In this document: positions 7,488-14,704 of the stretch, piece by piece
Layout of the letters: each line of letters begins with the position of its first letter
Numbering within the stretch: position 1 is the stretch's first letter
Assembly (NCBI GenBank): GCA_030727885.1
Contig: JANRAT010000270.1
Location: forward strand, 3,002 to 17,705
DNA from: Rhodospirillales bacterium
GTDB taxonomy: Bacteria; Pseudomonadota; Alphaproteobacteria; Rhodospirillales; Casp-alpha2
DNA length: 14,704 bases
Direction: 5' to 3'
Translations under genes and position numbers: made by a program
Notes under the pieces: generated by a model
Databases searched by the model: none
Seen by the model: the letters and a program-made list of their open reading frames with translations, nothing else
Told to the model about the DNA's origin: nothing

Positions 7488-8729
7488 CTACTGGCCGTAC
7501 CGGGCCGCCGTCAGGCCATCCATATCGATCTCAGGGGCACGCCCCATGACCAGATCGGCAACAACCCTCGCCGATCCGCAGGACATGGTCCAGCCGAGCG
7601 TGCCGTGACCGGTGTTGAGGAACAGATTGTCATATCGCGTCGGGCCGTCCGGTGTCATCGGACGCAGACCGGTCCAGCCTTCAGCTTTTGCCAGATCGCC
7701 ACCCTTGGGGAACAGATCATTGACGACGTGGCGGACACTGTCGGTGGCGTGACTGCCGAGGTTCTTGTTGTAGCCGATGATCTCGGCCTGTCCGGCAACG
7801 CGGATGCGATCACCCAGGCGGGTGATCGCGACCTTGTGTGTCTCGTCCATGATGGTTGATCTGGGTGCCGCGTCCGCGTCAGTAATCGGCATGGTTATAG
7901 AATAACCCTTGATCGGATAGATCGGCAGGCGGATGCCAACCTGTTTGAGCAGAATTGGCGCATACGGCCCCATCGCACAGACATATTTGTCAGCGGTCTG
8001 CCGGCCTTCGCTGGAATCGACGCCGACAATCCGGCCCTGCTCCATCGCGAGCCCGTCGATTGTCACGTTGTAATGGAAGCTGACACCCATCTCGGCCGCT
8101 TTATCGGCCAGGGCCTGGGTGAACATCCGGCAATCACCGGTGCGGTCGGAAAGCAGCCGTAACCCGCCGACAAACTTTTCGGACACATGTGCCAGCCCCG
8201 GCTCCACGGCGATACAGCCGTCGCGATCCAGCATCTCGAAGGGGGAATCAAATTCAGCCAGAACATCCTGATCGGCTTTTGAGCCATCAACCTGCTTCTG
8301 CGTGCGGAACAGCTGCAGTGTGCCCAGTTCACGCTGATCAAAATTGATCGGCAGTTCGGCCATCAGTTCAGTCAGGGAATCCCGGCTGTAATTGGAAACG
8401 CGCACCATACGCCCATTGTTCAGGGCGTAGGATTTCTCGTTGCAATTCATCAGCATTTTTGAGCACCAGACCCACATGGTCGGACTCATCAACGGCCAGA
8501 TAAAAAGCGGACGGTGGCGCATAAACAGCCACTTTATGGCTTTCAACGGGATCCCCGGCGCCGCCCAGGGCGACGTCATGCCGTAGGACAATTCCCCGGC
8601 GTTGGCGAAGCTGGTTTCCATACCCGGTGCCCGCTGGCGGTCAAGAACCACGACTTCAGCCCCCTGTCGGGCCAGAAAATACGCGGTGGTCACACCAATG
8701 ATGCCTGCCCCGAGAACGATAACCTTCAT
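7488..8729 (-). CDS. dadA: D-amino acid dehydrogenase (DadA family)
   Basis: This is a 413-residue FAD-dependent dehydrogenase of the DadA group in the DAO superfamily, which deaminates D-amino acids oxidatively and passes electrons to the membrane respiratory chain. The dinucleotide-binding motif GAGIIG is at residues 7-12. DadA-like blocks follow: ETSFANAGELSYG, PWAAPGIPLKAIKW and GRMVRVSNYSRDSL. The C-terminal GLRPMTPDGP and GHGTLGWTMSCGSA blocks close the FAD site. Length is slightly below the usual 416-432. AGGGGA precedes the ATG by eight bases. No alanine racemase or DadX-like gene is nearby. With the dehydratase downstream and the FAH-family gene divergent, a catabolic role is likely; substrate identity is open. 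Confidence 0.88.
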   Translation of the reverse strand: MKVIVLGAGIIGVTTAYFLARQGAEVVVLDRQRAPGMETSFANAGELSYGMTSPWAAPGIPLKAIKWLFMRHRPLFIWPLMSPTMWVWCSKMLMNCNEKSYALNNGRMVRVSNYSRDSLTELMAELPINFDQRELGTLQLFRTQKQVDGSKADQDVLAEFDSPFEMLDRDGCIAVEPGLAHVSEKFVGGLRLLSDRTGDCRMFTQALADKAAEMGVSFHYNVTIDGLAMEQGRIVGVDSSEGRQTADKYVCAMGPYAPILLKQVGIRLPIYPIKGYSITMPITDADAAPRSTIMDETHKVAITRLGDRIRVAGQAEIIGYNKNLGSHATDSVRHVVNDLFPKGGDLAKAEGWTGLRPMTPDGPTRYDNLFLNTGHGTLGWTMSCGSARVVADLVMGRAPEIDMDGLTAARYGQ

Positions 8730-8948
8730 TATACTTCCCCTGATTCCGCGACTTTGGGTGCTGAGATAGTATCCCGCCAGCCCCTAAAAACTCGCACAGA
8801 TACCCGGATGCAGGAAAGGATATTCCGCCCAATCCACCGAATGTAAATTTTCTGATACCACAAACCGCGGCGGCGCGCTTATATGGTGAAGTTGGAACCG
8901 GCTGAAATGCATCCGGGCCTGACATATGCATAACCATGGGGATTGAAC
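8730..8948. promoter_or_regulatory. Divergent promoter region of dadA and the FAH-family gene
   Basis: A 219-base non-coding stretch between two divergent starts must hold promoters for both. Close to the plus-strand gene are ATGCAT (8907-8912) and the palindrome TATGCATA (8925-8932). Their cores resemble half-sites of the LysR element near pxpA and tctC, but with much shorter spacing. No terminator or convincing -35/-10 pair was recognised. Confidence 0.4.
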
Positions 8949-9815
8949 ATGAAGTTCATGATGTATAAAGCGGCAGGCAATGATCGTCTGGGTGTTGTCG
9001 ATGGAGATCGGGTCATTGATGTCGCAGTTTGCGACCCATCACTTCCGAAATCCCTTCTGGCTTTGATCGAGGCCGGACCGGGCGCCACGTCCCGCGTTGC
9101 CGACGCCATCGACAACGCTCCGCCGCAAGCCAGAAAAAAACTGTCAGGCCTGCTGCCGGCACTGCCCATCGAACGGCCGGGCAAATTCATCTGTGTCGGT
9201 CTCAACTATGCCGCCCATGCCAAAGAAGGCGGCCATGCGATCCCTGAATACCCTTCCCTGTTCGTGCGCTGGCCAAGCTCGCTGGTCGCAGCCGGGGAGC
9301 CGGTTATCTGTCCGAACTGCTCCGAGCAGCTCGACTATGAAGCGGAATTGACCATCGTCATCGGCAAAGGCGGCAGACACATTGCCGAAGCCGATGCGCT
9401 CGACCATGTATTTGGCTACACGCTGTTCAATGATGTCTCCGTGCGCGATTTTCAGCGCAAGTCGAACCAGTGGACACCGGGCAAGAACTTTGATGGCACT
9501 GGTCCGCTGGGACCTGTTGTCGTCACCGCCGACGAACTGCCCCCGGGCGCTTCCGGTTTACGCATCACGAGCCGCGTCAATGGCGAGACCCGACAGGATT
9601 CCAATACCGCCGACATGATCTTCTCGACTGCCAAAATCATTGCGATCCTGTCTCAATTCATGACTCTTGAGGCCGGGGATGTGATCGCTACCGGCACACC
9701 GTCAGGCGTGGCCCATGCCCGCACGCCGCCAGCCTGGATGAAGCCCGGTGATCGTGTCGAGGTTGAGGTTGAGGGGATCGGCATACTCTCCAATCCGGTA
9801 GTTGCCGAAAGCTAG
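8949..9815 (+). CDS. Fumarylacetoacetate hydrolase (FAH) family protein
   Basis: This 288-residue soluble FAH-superfamily enzyme is of a type that hydrolyses or decarboxylates diketo or acylpyruvate acids with Mg or Mn. The family entry block KFICVGLNYAAHA is at residues 79-91. Predicted metal ligands are Glu131 and Glu133 (DYEAEL) and Asp162 (FNDVSVRD). TPGKNFDGTGPLGP (about 176-189) and GTPSGV (249-254) complete the active site. The ATG at 8949 is preferred over an in-frame TTG two codons earlier (8943), because GGGGA lies six bases before it. The gene is divergent from dadA and converges on the ACP gene, 37 bases away. Possible roles are 2,4-diketo-3-deoxy sugar-acid hydrolase, acylpyruvase or oxaloacetate decarboxylase; the nearby dehydratase makes the first attractive. 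Confidence 0.9.
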   Translation: MKFMMYKAAGNDRLGVVDGDRVIDVAVCDPSLPKSLLALIEAGPGATSRVADAIDNAPPQARKKLSGLLPALPIERPGKFICVGLNYAAHAKEGGHAIPEYPSLFVRWPSSLVAAGEPVICPNCSEQLDYEAELTIVIGKGGRHIAEADALDHVFGYTLFNDVSVRDFQRKSNQWTPGKNFDGTGPLGPVVVTADELPPGASGLRITSRVNGETRQDSNTADMIFSTAKIIAILSQFMTLEAGDVIATGTPSGVAHARTPPAWMKPGDRVEVEVEGIGILSNPVVAES

Positions 9816-9852
9816 GCTAACCTGACCAAGTGCCGACACAAAACGCAGGACA

Positions 9853-10089
9853 TTATTGCTTGCGGGCGATGATGGCTGCCAACCCGCCGACCGAGAACAG
9901 TTCGAGCGATTGCAGATCGTTCTGATCAAGCCTGATTGAAAACTGCGTTTCGATGGATTCGACCAGTTCGATGATGCCGAAGGAATCAATCACACCCTTG
10001 TCGATGTAATTTTCATCGACTTTCAGCTCGAGTCCGGGAACCCTGCTTTCGAACCAGTCAAACAGCCATTCAGTGATTTGTTGAGTCAT
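9853..10089 (-). CDS. Free-standing acyl carrier protein
   Basis: This is a 78-residue carrier protein of typical ACP/PCP size and four-helix pattern. GVIDSFGIIELVE (about residues 32-44) holds the phosphopantetheine attachment serine, Ser36. The protein is acidic in the middle and otherwise plain. The DSFG form with a downstream IELVESIETQF helix is common in dedicated carrier proteins of secondary or polysaccharide pathways, whereas the fatty acid synthase AcpP usually has DSLD. It sits 31 bases after the ligase stop on the same strand, so the ligase probably loads it. GGGA lies about ten bases before the ATG. No acyltransferase, ketosynthase or thioesterase is visible in the window to take the acyl group off. 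Confidence 0.88.
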   Translation of the reverse strand: MTQQITEWLFDWFESRVPGLELKVDENYIDKGVIDSFGIIELVESIETQFSIRLDQNDLQSLELFSVGGLAAIIARKQ

Positions 10090-10120
10090 GTCTCATCGTC
10101 CCGTTTGCGGTTAGACGGTC

Positions 10121-11563
10121 TCAGCCGGCCTTGAGTTTGGCGCCGATTTCCTGACGCAGAACATGTTTCTGAATCTTGCCGTTCAGGGCGCGTGGAAAGA
10201 CCTCAACGATGGCGATGTGATCGGGCCTGTGGATGGCCGCCAGATTCTTCGCGCAATGGTTTTGCACACTCAGCTTCAGCGCATTGGCATTATCCATGCT
10301 TTGCGGCTGTATGCAGGCGACGATGATCTCGCCCCAGAACTCATGTTTGACGCCGATCACGGCAACGTCTTTGACGTCAGCGATCTTGCTGATGGTATTT
10401 TCAATGGCGATCGGTGCGACGTTGATCCCGCCTTTGATGATCATGTCCTTGGTCCGGCCGGTGATCGCAAGTTTGCCGCCCTTGAATTCAGCGACATCGC
10501 CTGTCGCCATGAATCCGTCGGACAGAACCGGTGGCTCAAGTCCTTGCTTGGTCAGATAGCCGAGCATGACAAACGGCGTCTTGATCCACAGCTCGCCTTC
10601 CGATGCGGTCGAACTGAGTACGGAAATCTCCATTTCCGGAATCACCCGTCCGACATTGTCTTCGTCCCGGGCGTCTTTGGCACTCTGCGTCGTGAACGGC
10701 CCGCCGAGTTCGGTGACCCCGTAGCAATCCTGCAAAGGCTTGCCGAAGGTCTCGAGGAATTGCTGGCGGATGCCACTGGTCAGCTGTCCGGCCGTGGTCT
10801 GGACTTGTTCGATATCGGCGATCTTTTCAGCAATATCCGGATCACGATTAAGACGTGAAAGAGCTGACGCGACCGAGGGTGTCAAAATCAGGAAATTGAC
10901 CTTCTGCTCGATGGGGCGACGCCAGAAATCAATGGCACTGGCCGGCGAAAATCCGGGGCCCAGAACAATGCGCCCGCCGGCAAGCAGCGGGCAGATCAGG
11001 GTGTTTTGAAAACCGGCCATATAGGCCATCGGCAGGACATGATAGAGGCGGGTCTTCTCGTTCATGCCGGACAGTCGGGCGAACGATCCGGCGTTACCGA
11101 TGATCGACCCAAAACTGTGGCAAATCCCTTTCGGGTTCCCCGTCGTGCCGGATGAGAAAATATTGACGAAAGCCTTGTCCGGCTCGGCATCGAAGCTGAA
11201 GTCATCCGGCACCGGCAGCGTTGCATCAAGGCCTGGCGCATCCCTGACGACCAGTTTTGGCTGAGCCAGATCAAGGATGTAATTGATGCTTTCGTCGAGC
11301 AGTTCGAAAACCACCGGATTGGCAACAAATCCGCCAATGGCACAGGCCAGATAGGCACTCAGATAACCCGGACAATTGGGCAGTACGAAAGCGACCGTAT
11401 CGCCCTTTAAGACCCCCTGGCCCCGCCAGTCATCGGCCAGCTTCTTCGCATTGGCATAAATCTGGCCATAGGTGAAATCCTCGCCGTCCAGCGTGCTGAG
11501 TAAAATTTCATCACGGCTGTCGGCGAAGCGTTTCTTGAGTATAGCGAGCGCGTTATCAGTCAT
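10121..11563 (-). CDS. AMP-forming acyl-CoA/acyl-ACP ligase (class I adenylate-forming enzyme)
   Basis: This 480-residue ANL-superfamily ligase activates a carboxylic acid as acyl-AMP and transfers it to CoA or a carrier thiol. The P-loop SSGTTGNPKG is at residues 137-146, YGVTE at 281-285, TGD at 354-356, the hinge block GRTKDMIIKGG at 369-379, and the C-terminal catalytic lysine in NGKIQK (Lys463). All core motifs are intact. It is somewhat shorter than the usual 500-560, mainly in the N-terminal part. The position between a radical SAM gene and an ACP gene suggests that the acceptor is the adjacent ACP, as in DltA/DltC-like pairs, but an acyl-CoA ligase cannot be excluded. AGGA lies five bases before the ATG. 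Confidence 0.9.
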   Translation of the reverse strand: MTDNALAILKKRFADSRDEILLSTLDGEDFTYGQIYANAKKLADDWRGQGVLKGDTVAFVLPNCPGYLSAYLACAIGGFVANPVVFELLDESINYILDLAQPKLVVRDAPGLDATLPVPDDFSFDAEPDKAFVNIFSSGTTGNPKGICHSFGSIIGNAGSFARLSGMNEKTRLYHVLPMAYMAGFQNTLICPLLAGGRIVLGPGFSPASAIDFWRRPIEQKVNFLILTPSVASALSRLNRDPDIAEKIADIEQVQTTAGQLTSGIRQQFLETFGKPLQDCYGVTELGGPFTTQSAKDARDEDNVGRVIPEMEISVLSSTASEGELWIKTPFVMLGYLTKQGLEPPVLSDGFMATGDVAEFKGGKLAITGRTKDMIIKGGINVAPIAIENTISKIADVKDVAVIGVKHEFWGEIIVACIQPQSMDNANALKLSVQNHCAKNLAAIHRPDHIAIVEVFPRALNGKIQKHVLRQEIGAKLKAG

Positions 11564-11578
11564 CGGATTCCTGCATGC

Positions 11579-11597
11579 CGCGCCGTAAAAAGGCGCG
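11579..11597. other. GC-rich hairpin between radical SAM and ligase genes
   Basis: CGCGCC (11579-11584) and GGCGCG (11592-11597) form a perfect six-base stem with a seven-base loop. On the transcribed minus strand the loop holds the T-run, so the structure is not a classical terminator. It ends about 15 bases before the ligase start codon and could tune ligase translation or protect the processed message. Confidence 0.5.
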
Positions 11598-11648
11598 CGA
11601 TTGCCACAAGGTTTTCAACTGCTGTACGAAAAAACGTCCAGCCACCCC

Positions 11649-12836
11649 TTAAATGAACATGTCGTAATCTTCGACCGTTTCATGATCGGTGCCTGTAAGC
11701 ATTTCTTCGATGACCATATTCGATTTATGGCGAATGCAGTGGAACCGGCAATCCTGGCTGGGATCCGTCGCCGCCGTCACGTCATGGCGTTTTTTGCTGT
11801 CCCAGATTTCCTTGAACGATTGCGTGGTCGGATCGCCGATCATTTTCTTCGGCATGCCGCGGAAGTACGGGCATACATAAGCGCCCGACGGCGTGATCAG
11901 CGTGCGCATTTCGGAGATGACGCAGCGATTGTAATCCTTCGGCTGCACCAGCGGCTCGTTGTTCAGAACGAAATCAAGCGTGGCCGGCGTGATGACCCGG
12001 AAATTGGCATCGGTCAGTTCGCGGGCACGAACAATCTGCTCGCGGGCAATGGCCAGATACTGATCCGGCTGATCGATCAGGAAGTGGTTGAAGTCATAGC
12101 ATGGTTTGATTTCGAAATAATCGCAGCCGATGTCCTTGGCAATGTGCGCGGCCTGGACGACTTCATCAAAATTGGTGCGCGGCGGGCGTTTGCCTTCATG
12201 ATCGAAATCTGACAGCAGCAGGAACGAATACCCCAGCTTGCCGGTTTTATGGCGGGCAAATTCGCGCATGTTGTCGATAACTTCGTTGAATTTCGATTTG
12301 CCGTTCGGGCTGGGTCGAAAATACTGGAACGTATCCGGGGTACCGGCATCAACCGAAACCCGCACCCACTTGGTGTGCTGTGACAGGACTTCCATGTGTC
12401 GGTCGATCAATGTGCCGTTTGTGGTCACACCGACATCGACACCATGCGTCGACAGATACTCCATCACCCACGCCGTTTCCTTGTGCGCAAGCGGCTCGCC
12501 GCCACCGATCATGATGACTGCCTTGACGCCGGCCTCGACCAGTTCTTCGGCAATTTCACGCAGACGCTGTGAGGTAAAACCGCCCTGATTCAGCAAATCC
12601 TTGCTGATACAATCGGGACAGACGAGGTTGCAGGCTGAAGTCGGGTCAAGCTCAACCACCCATGGGGCGGAACTTTTACCATCTTCGCGCAACTCGGAAA
12701 TACGTTTGACGACAGAACTCTGCAGGAGTTTGCGGCGGAGGTTCAGTTCCTCGCCCAGCTTGTCATCTTTCTTGATCGCCAGGTCCTGGCCTTCAAGTCG
12801 CGCCTCTGGCGCATTCGATACTGACGATTTTAACAT
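11649..12836 (-). CDS. Radical SAM protein with SPASM-like C-terminal domain
   Basis: A 395-residue radical SAM enzyme. The [4Fe-4S]/SAM motif is CNLVCPDC (Cys69, 73, 76, counted from the ATG at 12836), followed by GGGEP (111-115). The C-terminal part carries four cysteines (305, 322, 363, 367), in CVISEM, YVCPYF and CRFHC, fitting a SPASM or twitch domain that binds extra iron-sulphur clusters. Such enzymes modify peptides, carrier-bound groups or small molecules. GTG at 12845 is an alternative start; the ATG has AAGG eight bases upstream. About 55 polar residues precede the radical SAM core. It is first of three minus-strand genes (radical SAM, ligase, ACP), with 85 bases to the ligase. No precursor peptide gene was found beside it, so a carrier-bound substrate is plausible. 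Confidence 0.9.
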   Translation of the reverse strand: MLKSSVSNAPEARLEGQDLAIKKDDKLGEELNLRRKLLQSSVVKRISELREDGKSSAPWVVELDPTSACNLVCPDCISKDLLNQGGFTSQRLREIAEELVEAGVKAVIMIGGGEPLAHKETAWVMEYLSTHGVDVGVTTNGTLIDRHMEVLSQHTKWVRVSVDAGTPDTFQYFRPSPNGKSKFNEVIDNMREFARHKTGKLGYSFLLLSDFDHEGKRPPRTNFDEVVQAAHIAKDIGCDYFEIKPCYDFNHFLIDQPDQYLAIAREQIVRARELTDANFRVITPATLDFVLNNEPLVQPKDYNRCVISEMRTLITPSGAYVCPYFRGMPKKMIGDPTTQSFKEIWDSKKRHDVTAATDPSQDCRFHCIRHKSNMVIEEMLTGTDHETVEDYDMFI

Positions 12837-13232
12837 TTTAGGCACCTTTCCCTTCTAGAAATTTGCTCAACCTTCATTCGTATGCGCTGAACCAGCATAC
12901 CTCACTCACCGGAGGCAAACATACGTCAAATTTGCCGAAGCCCACAGACGCCAGCCAAAATCGCTGTATGGCGTTCAGTATCGGCACTTATGCTGAATAA
13001 ATTGTTAAGTCAGATGCCTATATACCGGCATTTAGCACCCATCTTGCCCCGTTTTTCGGGGGATTGGGGCATCGCACATCGAAACTTTCTATTCCCGTGC
13101 GGACTTCATCAGAACCTATTCAGCGTCCAGAAACGACGGTTCTTGTCGTCATTGAACGCTGTGAGACTAGCCTAATCCGGGGATTTTGGGAAGAATCAAA
13201 TTTTAACCATTAAAATCGACCCAGAATACCTT
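12837..13232. other. Non-coding stretch upstream of the radical SAM operon, rich in hairpins
   Basis: These 396 bases hold no supported gene. They lie between the Gfo/Idh stop and the radical SAM start and must include the promoter of the radical SAM operon unless transcription reads through. Inverted repeats seen are ACGCCA/TGGCGT (12948-12974), TGCCCC pairing either as CCCCG/CGGGG (13047-13061) or with GGGGCA (13045-13071), CAGCGT/ACGCTG enclosing ACGAC/GTCGT (13121-13161), and ATTTTAA-CCA-TTAAAAT (13200-13216) just after the Gfo/Idh stop. None is followed by a clean T-run on the minus strand. A 61-codon open frame on the plus strand (12990-13175) has no recognisable features and is not called. 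Confidence 0.6.
12880..12900 (-). promoter_or_regulatory. Palindromic operator candidate upstream of the radical SAM gene
   Basis: GTATGC (12880-12885) and GCATAC (12895-12900) form a perfect inverted repeat nine bases apart, 44-64 bases before the radical SAM ATG. Position and symmetry fit a dimeric regulator site in the promoter or leader. The cognate regulator is not identifiable here; the spacing differs from T-N11-A, so the LysR protein in this window is not an obvious match. Confidence 0.45.
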
Positions 13233-14273
13233 CTAAACGGCCCCCGTTGCCTCTTTGAACGGGCGAATGAAATCACCAAGAATTTTATCCTGCAGGCGCA
13301 TCGCGCGCATGGCATTGCGCCAATCGCTGGAGGCTTCGCGCTTGCCCATCAGAACGTCATTGCACATCTGCAAGATCGGCTGATGGAAGTGTTTGGGGTT
13401 CTTCGCCTCAATGATCTGCAAGCCGTCCTTCTTGGTTTCAAGCTCGTGCGGCTCCTGGTCGAAGAAGCTGAAGCGAACAGCACCCTCGGTGCCGACGATT
13501 TCCATGCGATCAACATTGGTGCCGGCGACGTAGCACCACTGCCCGGTGCCATGCGCGCCGCCTTCGCAGAGGAAACTAGCGGAAACCGTATCTTCGGCGG
13601 CGTAAATGCCGCCTTTGTTTTCGGCTCGTCCTTCAACTTCGACAATCGGCCCAAGCAGATAATCTGCCATATCAAGCATATGCGTTCCCATGTCGGCAAA
13701 ATTACCGCCGCCCCCAACCGCGGGGTCGAAACGCCAGGGAATGTCGCCACTCATCACCATATCGCCGGTGACGGGGGCAACCGGGTGTGATTCCGGTCGC
13801 AGTGAATGTTGGATATGCACAAACCGGGGGGTCCCGATGCGACCTTCATCGATCCATTTCTTGATCATCAGAAAACGCGGCAACTCGCGCCTGTAATAGG
13901 TACAAAGAAGCGGAACGCCTGCCTTCTTAGCCGCCTCGACCATGGCTTCGGCTTCGCTCAGCCAGCGACACAGCGGCTTTTCGGAAATGATCGGCTTGCC
14001 CGCCTTGGCAACCATCTCGGCATAAAGGTGATGGGTATCGGGTGGGGTGGCGATGTAGATGACGTCAACATCCGGGCTGTTGATCAGCTCCTCGGCGCTC
14101 TCCGTCCACGCCGGAACATTGTGTCGTGCGGCATAATCTGCACATTCGTTGCCGTTTCTGGACATAACCATGGTAAGGCGGGCTCCGTCGACCACGGCCA
14201 GAGCCGGTGCGCCGCTTTTTTCCTCAGTTACATTGCCGCAGCCGATCATGCCCCAGCGGATTTCCTTGCTCAT
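13233..14273 (-). CDS. Gfo/Idh/MocA-family NAD(P)-dependent oxidoreductase
   Basis: This 346-residue oxidoreductase has an N-terminal Rossmann domain (IGCGNV, residues 10-15) and the family dinucleotide/substrate motif EKPL (98-101), whose lysine is catalytic. The C-terminal domain carries DMGTH (Asp194 to His198), the usual second catalytic pair. Known members oxidise or reduce sugars, inositols and related polyols, with NAD(H) or NADP(H). Length is normal. The ATG at 14273 lies 66 bases after the upstream gene's stop on the same strand, so the two are probably an operon. A sugar dehydrogenase role would fit the sugar-acid dehydratase and FAH-family enzyme further left, but they are 4 kb or more away and the link is only suggestive. 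Confidence 0.9.
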   Translation of the reverse strand: MSKEIRWGMIGCGNVTEEKSGAPALAVVDGARLTMVMSRNGNECADYAARHNVPAWTESAEELINSPDVDVIYIATPPDTHHLYAEMVAKAGKPIISEKPLCRWLSEAEAMVEAAKKAGVPLLCTYYRRELPRFLMIKKWIDEGRIGTPRFVHIQHSLRPESHPVAPVTGDMVMSGDIPWRFDPAVGGGGNFADMGTHMLDMADYLLGPIVEVEGRAENKGGIYAAEDTVSASFLCEGGAHGTGQWCYVAGTNVDRMEIVGTEGAVRFSFFDQEPHELETKKDGLQIIEAKNPKHFHQPILQMCNDVLMGKREASSDWRNAMRAMRLQDKILGDFIRPFKEATGAV

Positions 14274-14295
14274 GTTCTGTCGTTCCTGCTCCAGG

Positions 14296-14314
14296 ATCGG
14301 GCACGATGCCCGAT
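14296..14314. other. Hairpin between the two rightmost genes
   Basis: ATCGGGC (14296-14302) and GCCCGAT (14308-14314) form a perfect seven-base stem with a five-base loop. It lies 26-41 bases after the upstream gene's stop and just before the ribosome-binding region of the Gfo/Idh gene. No T-run follows, so a processing or translation-control role is more likely than termination. Confidence 0.5.
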
Positions 14315-14339
14315 TGTGTTCATCGATATCGCGTGATGG

Positions 14340-14704
14340 TCAATCCACATCAGCCGGATCAAATCTTTGCGCTTCGGGCACGCCGGCGATCTCTTCCGCC
14401 AGATGCCCGTCAGCGATCCATTGCTTCAGCCCATCACGATAAGGTGGTGTAACCATGGCGTAAACATCGTCGCGCAGGATTTCCTGCGAGGTGTGGATAA
14501 TGTCACGCATCGACATGCTTTCCATGATGACCCCGCTTTTGTCGTCGGGTCGTACTTTCAGGCCGCGCGCATCCATCAATTCGTCAACCGGCACGCCGAG
14601 AAAATCAAAGCTGTAGCCGAGCGGCCTGACGTACATGACTTCCGAACATTCGCCGACGACGACACCGTCATGGCGGCGCTCACCGATAAACTTTTTGAAA
14701 TAGC
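14340..14704 (-). CDS. Unrecognised protein (partial, 5' end outside window)
   Basis: The last 121 codons of a minus-strand gene that enters from the right edge. I do not recognise the family. The visible part is soluble and acidic, without membrane segments or an obvious metal-binding cluster. It reads through GERRHDGVVVGECSEV, then VMYVRPLGYSFDFLGVPVDE, and ends in a polar tail rich in Glu, Ala and Asp. The frame stays open to the window edge with codon use like the neighbours, which supports a real gene. An in-frame ATG at 14636 is internal to the open frame and is not taken as the start. It probably shares a message with the Gfo/Idh gene 66 bases downstream. Confidence 0.75.
   Translation of the reverse strand, partial: YFKKFIGERRHDGVVVGECSEVMYVRPLGYSFDFLGVPVDELMDARGLKVRPDDKSGVIMESMSMRDIIHTSQEILRDDVYAMVTPPYRDGLKQWIADGHLAEEIAGVPEAQRFDPADVD

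Noticed and set aside
10163..10858. Plus-strand 231-codon frame opposite the ligase gene
   Set aside because: The minus-strand ligase carries all ANL motifs, and the plus frame shows none of its own.
11601..12212. Plus-strand 203-codon frame opposite the radical SAM gene
   Set aside because: It mirrors the C-terminal part of the radical SAM gene and lacks a ribosome-binding site or recognisable domain.
12990..13175. 61-codon plus-strand open frame in the spacer
   Set aside because: There is no convincing ribosome-binding site or family resemblance, and it overlaps several inverted repeats; chance is likelier.
12837..13232. Short minus-strand frames (15-20 codons) considered as a RiPP precursor for the radical SAM enzyme
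   Set aside because: No ribosome-binding sites, no leader/core layout, and they lie 170 bases or more from the radical SAM start.

Overview
The window (about 14.7 kb, moderately GC-rich, densely coded, short spacers, GTG starts alongside ATG) looks like a Gram-negative proteobacterial chromosome. An alphaproteobacterium is the most likely host, judged from a tripartite tricarboxylate transporter (TTT), a DadA-type dehydrogenase and a sugar-acid-type IlvD/EDD dehydratase side by side. This is inference from gene families. No rRNA, tRNA, CRISPR array or insertion sequence was seen.

Left part (1-5600): a truncated FAD flavoprotein, then a transport and lactam module. pxpA (minus) is divergent from a LysR-type regulator (plus). 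The regulator converges on tctA, the last gene of a tctC-tctB-tctA operon (minus). The key non-coding signal is a two-part element, GTCCAATGCAT-N27-TGCATATAGA. It occurs once between lysR and pxpA and once, with identical spacing and orientation, upstream of tctC. It contains a LysR-type T-N11-A box. The simplest reading is that this LysR protein controls its own gene, pxpA and the transporter, so the transporter may import 5-oxoproline or a related lactam that PxpA acts on.

Middle part (5700-9850): a probable catabolic group. dadA and an IlvD/EDD dehydratase lie on the minus strand, and a fumarylacetoacetate-hydrolase-family gene is divergent on the plus strand.

Right part (9850-12840): a minus-strand cassette of a radical SAM/SPASM protein, an AMP-forming acyl ligase and a free-standing acyl carrier protein. 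It suggests activation of an acid onto a carrier protein plus a radical modification step. Its product is unknown, and this is the most likely place for an undescribed pathway. Upstream lies a 396-base non-coding stretch with several hairpins and a palindrome close to the radical SAM start. Beyond it are a Gfo/Idh/MocA oxidoreductase and the 3' end of an unrecognised gene.

Other non-coding signals are a large nested palindrome between pxpA and the flavoprotein gene, and a GC-rich hairpin between the radical SAM and ligase genes.
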